Below are positions 60,388 to 64,000 of a stretch of 64,000 nucleotides of DNA, in pieces. This DNA comes from Variovorax paradoxus. GTDB taxonomy: Bacteria; Pseudomonadota; Gammaproteobacteria; Burkholderiales; Burkholderiaceae_C. The notes beneath the pieces are model-generated. The model searched no databases, was not told where the DNA came from, and saw only the letters and a program-made list of their open reading frames with translations. The stretch's first letter is position 1; every line of letters starts with the position of its first letter. The stretch is taken from positions 186,001 to 250,000 of the forward strand of contig CP063167.1 of NCBI GenBank assembly GCA_016806145.1, read 5' to 3'. The position numbers and the translations under genes were made by a program.

Positions 60388-61410
60388 ATGGTCACGCCTT
60401 CCCTCTTCGATACCGACCCCGTCGGCACCCCGCATGAATCGGCTTTCGAGGAATGGCTCGCGGCGCGCAGCGCCGCCGGCACCCTGCGCGAGGCCTCGTC
60501 GATGGCGGTCTACCGCGACATGTGGAACGGCTTCACCTCGTGGTGCCTGGGCCAGTCGCCGCGGGTGACGCTGGAGTCCCTCTCCCCCGCCGATCTCGAC
60601 GCCTTCAAGGCCGCGCGCTACGGCATCAAGAGCAGCGACCTGTCGCTCTCGCCGCGCCATGCGCTGCGTCTGGTGCGCCTGATCGACCACGTGCTGCGCC
60701 ATCGCTGCGCCATGCACGACCTGCCGCCCAGCACGGCCGCGGCCGACTGGCTGCTGGCCCATCCCGAGATCCGCTATGCCGAAGCGGCCAGTGCCGATCC
60801 ACCGCCCGAGTTCCTGTCGGCGTCCGAGGCCAAGCACCTGATCCTGTTTCTCTCGCGCGCGCGCCCGCGCCCGGGCGCCTCGTCGGAAGGCCGCGGCCAG
60901 CCGCTGACCTGGCAGCAGTTGCGCAACCATGCGGCCGTGGGATTGCAGCTCGGCGCCGGCCTCGCACCGGGCGACGTGCGCGCGCTGGCCCTCGACGCAC
61001 CCACCATCGCGGGCGGCCGCGTGGCCGACCGTCCCTGGAAGATCGCCGTGCCCGGCAACGGCAACCTGCCGTCGCGCGAAACGCCGATCGCGCCCTGGGC
61101 CGCCGAGCTGCTCAAGCACTGGCTGCAGGTCCGCGCCCAACTGGGCATCCCGGGCGAGCAGCTCTTTCCCTCGACGCGCACGGGCAAGCCTTGGGGCAAG
61201 GAATCGCAGTACCGCTGCGCCCGCGAGCTGCTCGCGCAGGCCGGGCTCGACAGCGCCGAAGGCGGTTCGTTCCGCTTGCGCCATACCTTCGCGCTGCGCC
61301 AGCTTCGCCGCGGCACGTCGGTGGAACAGGTCGCGCGCTGGCTCGGCCTCGAGGTCGAGGCGATGAACAAGTACACGCGGGTGCTGATCGCCCCGGCCGA
61401 CGTGGTCTGA
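60388..61410 (+). CDS. Tyrosine-recombinase-like integrase with degenerate active site
   Basis: A 340-residue protein with an N-terminal SAM-like core-binding domain (about 15-130) and a C-terminal phage-integrase catalytic domain (about 141-335). Of the RKHRHY residues, the nucleophile Y329 (MNKYTRV) and Arg298 (FRLRHTF) are kept, but the first Arg is replaced by Ala193 in GLAPGDVRAL, the His of HxLR by Arg296, and the LGH His by Leu321. It may be inactive or use variant residues; similar proteins are conserved singly in Burkholderiales genomes. No phage genes accompany it. Confidence 0.85.
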   Translation: MVTPSLFDTDPVGTPHESAFEEWLAARSAAGTLREASSMAVYRDMWNGFTSWCLGQSPRVTLESLSPADLDAFKAARYGIKSSDLSLSPRHALRLVRLIDHVLRHRCAMHDLPPSTAAADWLLAHPEIRYAEAASADPPPEFLSASEAKHLILFLSRARPRPGASSEGRGQPLTWQQLRNHAAVGLQLGAGLAPGDVRALALDAPTIAGGRVADRPWKIAVPGNGNLPSRETPIAPWAAELLKHWLQVRAQLGIPGEQLFPSTRTGKPWGKESQYRCARELLAQAGLDSAEGGSFRLRHTFALRQLRRGTSVEQVARWLGLEVEAMNKYTRVLIAPADVV

Positions 61411-61419
61411 GCCGGCGCG

Positions 61420-62403
61420 TCAGTGCCCGCCGTGACCCGAGCGCGCGGCCTGCCGGGCCGCCTGCGGACTCAGCCCGAAGTGGCGCTTGAAGGCGGTGCT
61501 GAAGTTCGCGGCATGGCCATAGCCCACATCGAGCGCGATCTCGGTCACGCTCTGGCGCCCCTGTTCCAGCAGAACCCGAGCGCGTGCCAGCCGCGCCCTG
61601 GCCACGTACTCGAACAGCGAGCTGCCATAGGCCTGCCGGAAGCCGCGCGCGAGGCGGCTCTCGCTGAGCCCGAAACGGCGCGCCAAGCTGCGCATGTCGA
61701 AGACCTCGCTCAGATGCGTGTCGATGTGGTCCTTGAGCGGCGCCAGCCGCTCGCGCGCCGCGGCCGTGGCGCCATCGACGGGCGCATCGCCGAAGCCGCG
61801 CGTCAGAAAGCCATGCAACAGCTCGAAGGCCTTGGCCTCGGCATAGAGCCCTCTGAAGCGGTCGCCCGATCCGTCGTCGAGCAGCGCATCGGCGATCTCG
61901 TGCTGCGCCGTGCTCAGCGGAAAGCGCAGCAGCTCGAAACGATCGGGCCGCGCCTGCATGAAGGCGCCGAAAGGCCCGTCGAGCGGCAGCTCGAGCAGGC
62001 CCAGTTCCTCCGAGAGGAAATCGCGCGAGCAGCACAGCGTGACCGAACGCTCGCGCACCTCGCTCGCGAAGAACTCCTCCTTGGCCGCGCCGGGAGGCTG
62101 CAGCAGGGTGCTCACGCTCATCGCGCTCACCGTCTGCGCGCCCGCGCTGCCGGGCTGGCCGACCCGGCTCTCGCCCTCGAGCCGGAAATGCAGCTTGATG
62201 AAGTCGCCGCTGCGATAGACCTCGCGGCTTTCTTCCAGGTGCGTGACATGGCCCAGCGACAGATAGAAGCCGGGCCGAAAGCACAGGAACTCGCGCCGGC
62301 CGCGCGCCGCGCCGGTCGGCGTCACCGTCAGTCCCTGGGTGCGGCCCCAGCGGCGGGTCGACGCGAGGCGATAGGCGGAAGGCAGACTGAACGGCGTGTC
62401 CAT
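61420..62403 (-). CDS. AraC-family regulator
   Basis: A 327-residue regulator with a variable N-terminal sensing domain and a C-terminal double HTH (about residues 225-320): MRSLARRFGLSESRLARGFR, YGSSLFEYVARARLARARVL, and the second HTH VTEIALDVGYGHAANFSTAF. Start at ATG 62403. The larger domain resembles the PchR/FoxR type that senses small aromatics or siderophores, by length and DFIKLHFRLEGES. It lies opposite the Bug gene (190-base spacer) and is its probable regulator. Confidence 0.92.
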   Translation of the reverse strand: MDTPFSLPSAYRLASTRRWGRTQGLTVTPTGAARGRREFLCFRPGFYLSLGHVTHLEESREVYRSGDFIKLHFRLEGESRVGQPGSAGAQTVSAMSVSTLLQPPGAAKEEFFASEVRERSVTLCCSRDFLSEELGLLELPLDGPFGAFMQARPDRFELLRFPLSTAQHEIADALLDDGSGDRFRGLYAEAKAFELLHGFLTRGFGDAPVDGATAAARERLAPLKDHIDTHLSEVFDMRSLARRFGLSESRLARGFRQAYGSSLFEYVARARLARARVLLEQGRQSVTEIALDVGYGHAANFSTAFKRHFGLSPQAARQAARSGHGGH

Positions 62404-62593
62404 CGCTTGGGTCCGTGGGCGGGTTCGAAGAGGCGCCGAGGATACTCCCGCGCCCGAGTTTTCCTGCAGGCGGAACAAAGCTTTCCGCCGGAGGCGCTTC
62501 ATTGCGCGCAGTGGAACACCTAGATTCGCTGGCACCGCGCGCACCCCGCGCTTCAACCAGCCGGCACCCAAGTCCGGCGCACCGGAGACCACC

Positions 62594-63571
62594 ATGCCGA
62601 CCGCGATCCGTCCCCTCTTCCACCGTACCGCCTGGACGCTGGCCCTCGGCCTCGCCGCCGTCGCCTGCGCCCATGCGCAAGACAAGTACCCGAGCAAGCC
62701 GATCCGCGTGGTGGTGCCGTTCCCCGCCGGCACCGCGCCCGACGTGATGGCGCGCTACTGGGGCGACCGCATCTCCAAGCAGCTGCAGCAGCCCGTGGTG
62801 ATCGACAACCGCGCCGGCGCCTCCACCATCGTCGGCACGCAGGCCGTCACCACCGCGCCCGCCGACGGCTACACCCTGCTCTACACCGCGAGCGGCACGC
62901 TCACCATCAACCCCTTCGTCTACAAGAAGCTGCCCTACCAGCCGCAGGACCTGGTGCCGGTGACGCGCATGCTGTCGATTCCGCTGGTGGTGTCGGTGCC
63001 GGTGCAGTCGCCGTACAAGACGCTCGCCGACCTCATCAAGGACGCGAAGGCGCGGCCCGGCGAGGTCAGCTATGCCTCGTACGGCGTGGGCACCGTGCCG
63101 CACATGTCGATGGCCTATTTCGCCAACAGCGCCGGCCTCGCGCTCAACCACGTGCCCTACCGCGATGGCGGCCTGACCGACGTGCTCGGCGGCCGCGTCA
63201 GCACCGCGTTCTCGCCGATCGCCGACGTGCTGCCCTACATCAAGGCCGGCAAGGTGCGGCCGCTGGCCGTGTCGAGCACGCACCGGCTCGAGTCGCTGCC
63301 GCAGGTGCCCACCGTGGCCGAGGCCTTCCCGGGCTTCGAGGGCGACTCGTGGCATGGCGTGTTCGCGGTCAAGGGCACGCCGCAGCCCATCGTCGACCTG
63401 CTCGCCAGCCTGTCGCGCCGCATCGCCGAGTCCGACGAGTACCGTCGCTATCTCGGCGAGTTCGGGCTGATTCCGGTCGGCGGTTCCCCGGCGGACTTCA
63501 CCCAGCTGGTCGGCACCGAATCGAAGCGCTGGGTCAAGGTCGTCAAGGACAACAGCATCTCGCTCGAGTGA
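62594..63571 (+). CDS. Bug-family TTT solute-binding protein
   Basis: A 325-residue periplasmic protein. Signal peptide about residues 1-28 (ending ACAHA), then YPSKPIRVVVPFPAGTAPDV, VVIDNRAGASTIVGTQAV and LNHVPYRDGGLTDVLGGRVS, the Bug pattern. CCGGAG ten bases before ATG 62594 is a fair ribosome-binding site. It precedes the FMN reductase by 43 bases, probably as one operon under the AraC regulator. Ligand unknown. Confidence 0.93.
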   Translation: MPTAIRPLFHRTAWTLALGLAAVACAHAQDKYPSKPIRVVVPFPAGTAPDVMARYWGDRISKQLQQPVVIDNRAGASTIVGTQAVTTAPADGYTLLYTASGTLTINPFVYKKLPYQPQDLVPVTRMLSIPLVVSVPVQSPYKTLADLIKDAKARPGEVSYASYGVGTVPHMSMAYFANSAGLALNHVPYRDGGLTDVLGGRVSTAFSPIADVLPYIKAGKVRPLAVSSTHRLESLPQVPTVAEAFPGFEGDSWHGVFAVKGTPQPIVDLLASLSRRIAESDEYRRYLGEFGLIPVGGSPADFTQLVGTESKRWVKVVKDNSISLE

Positions 63572-63614
63572 GCCCGCTCACTGCTTCCCTGTTCCAACTC
63601 TCCAAGGATTCCGA

Positions 63615-64000
63615 ATGACAACCCGCGACATCGTCGCCCTCTGCGGCAGCCTGCGCGCCGCCTCCGTGAACCGCCACGTGGTCCAGCTCGCGCGCGAGGT
63701 GCTGCCCGAGGGCGCCTCCCTCACTCTGCTCGAATGGCGCGAGGTGCCCGTGTTCGATGCCGACGACTACGCGCGCGGCCTGCCGCCATCGGTCGCCGCG
63801 CTGCGCGAGCGCATCCGCGCCGCCGATGGCGTGCTGATCGCCACGCCCGAGTACAACTTCAGCATTCCCGGCGGGCTCAAGAACCTCATCGACTGGCTCA
63901 GCCGCGGCGAGGACCAGCCCTTCAACGCCAAGCCGGTGGCGATCGTCAGCGCCGCGCCCGGCCCGCTGGGCGGCGCGCGCGTGCAGTACGACCTGCGCAA
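63615..64000 (+). CDS. NADPH-dependent FMN reductase, 5' part
   Basis: A flavodoxin-like FMN reductase cut by the window end after 128 codons. ALCGSLRAASVNRHVVQLAR binds the FMN phosphate, ATPEYNFSIPGGLKNLIDWL is the signature of the family, and KPVAIVSAAPGPLGGARVQY follows. Such enzymes supply FMNH2 to two-component monooxygenases or reduce quinones or chromate. It follows a Bug protein under AraC control. Confidence 0.92.
   Translation, partial: MTTRDIVALCGSLRAASVNRHVVQLAREVLPEGASLTLLEWREVPVFDADDYARGLPPSVAALRERIRAADGVLIATPEYNFSIPGGLKNLIDWLSRGEDQPFNAKPVAIVSAAPGPLGGARVQYDLR

Noticed and set aside
60388..61410. Prophage or integrative element at the recombinase
   Set aside because: No phage, conjugation or tRNA attachment sequence is nearby and the base composition matches the surroundings.

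Overview
The window is high-GC DNA with very strong G/C third-position bias, dense same-strand operons, many Bug-type tripartite-tricarboxylate-transporter (TTT) binding proteins, several orphan solute-binding proteins and many GntR, LacI, TetR, AraC and MocR regulators. This gene content fits a metabolically versatile Burkholderiales soil or plant bacterium of the Comamonadaceae (Variovorax-like). That assignment is inferred from gene content. No rRNA or tRNA gene and no CRISPR array was seen.

Layout. 1-2.7 kb: two flavin-dependent luciferase-like monooxygenases, divergent. 2.7-4.9 kb: a PaiB-type flavoprotein and a divergent MocR regulator. 4.9-13.9 kb: a 2-methylcitrate-type operon on the minus strand (thioesterase, citrate/methylcitrate synthase, Bug protein, AcnD, PrpF, PEP-mutase-family lyase) facing a RamB/PrpR-type regulator across a cluster of TTGCGAA repeats. 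14.1-18.8 kb: one stand-alone 1538-residue repeat protein with an Asp-Ala tract and very long GLLGG-type repeats, followed by a strong terminator. 18.9-22.5 kb: a TetR regulator and a divergent fumarylacetoacetase/Bug/cupin operon.

22.5-37.7 kb: a sugar or sugar-acid catabolic region on the minus strand. A CUT1-type ABC importer leads an operon that also carries a CaiB-type CoA-transferase, a solute-binding-fold protein without a signal peptide, an enoyl-CoA hydratase, a XylX-like 2-keto-3-deoxy-sugar-acid dehydratase and a LacI regulator. Its promoter contains two TTAGCGCTAA palindromes. Upstream lie an SDR, a second LacI regulator, a DUF4432 epimerase, a TIM-barrel isomerase and a Gfo/Idh/MocA dehydrogenase.

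37.8-42.8 kb: the most unusual locus. It encodes a GST-like protein, a Rieske-oxygenase catalytic domain lacking a Rieske centre but fused to a VanB-type reductase, a separate small Rieske protein and a BMP-family (nucleoside/purine-type) binding protein, with a divergent GntR regulator. The parts match those of the caffeine/methylxanthine NdmC-NdmD-NdmE system but are joined differently.

44.0-57.6 kb: a polyamine-like catabolic region with a complete Pot-type ABC importer and two binding proteins, two acetylpolyamine-deacetylase-like enzymes, a class III and a class IV aminotransferase, an SDR, a split transketolase and a GntR regulator. The same AGGATATATCCT palindrome overlaps the -10 elements of promoters at both ends, so the region looks like one regulon.

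57.6-64 kb: a Phd-type antitoxin with a zeta-type toxin, a small membrane protein, a degenerate ATP-dependent DNA-ligase-like protein without its catalytic lysine, a degenerate tyrosine recombinase, an AraC regulator, a Bug protein and the start of an FMN reductase. Two longer non-coding stretches (42.8-43.4 and 43.8-44.0 kb) hold hairpins and inverted repeats but no convincing gene.
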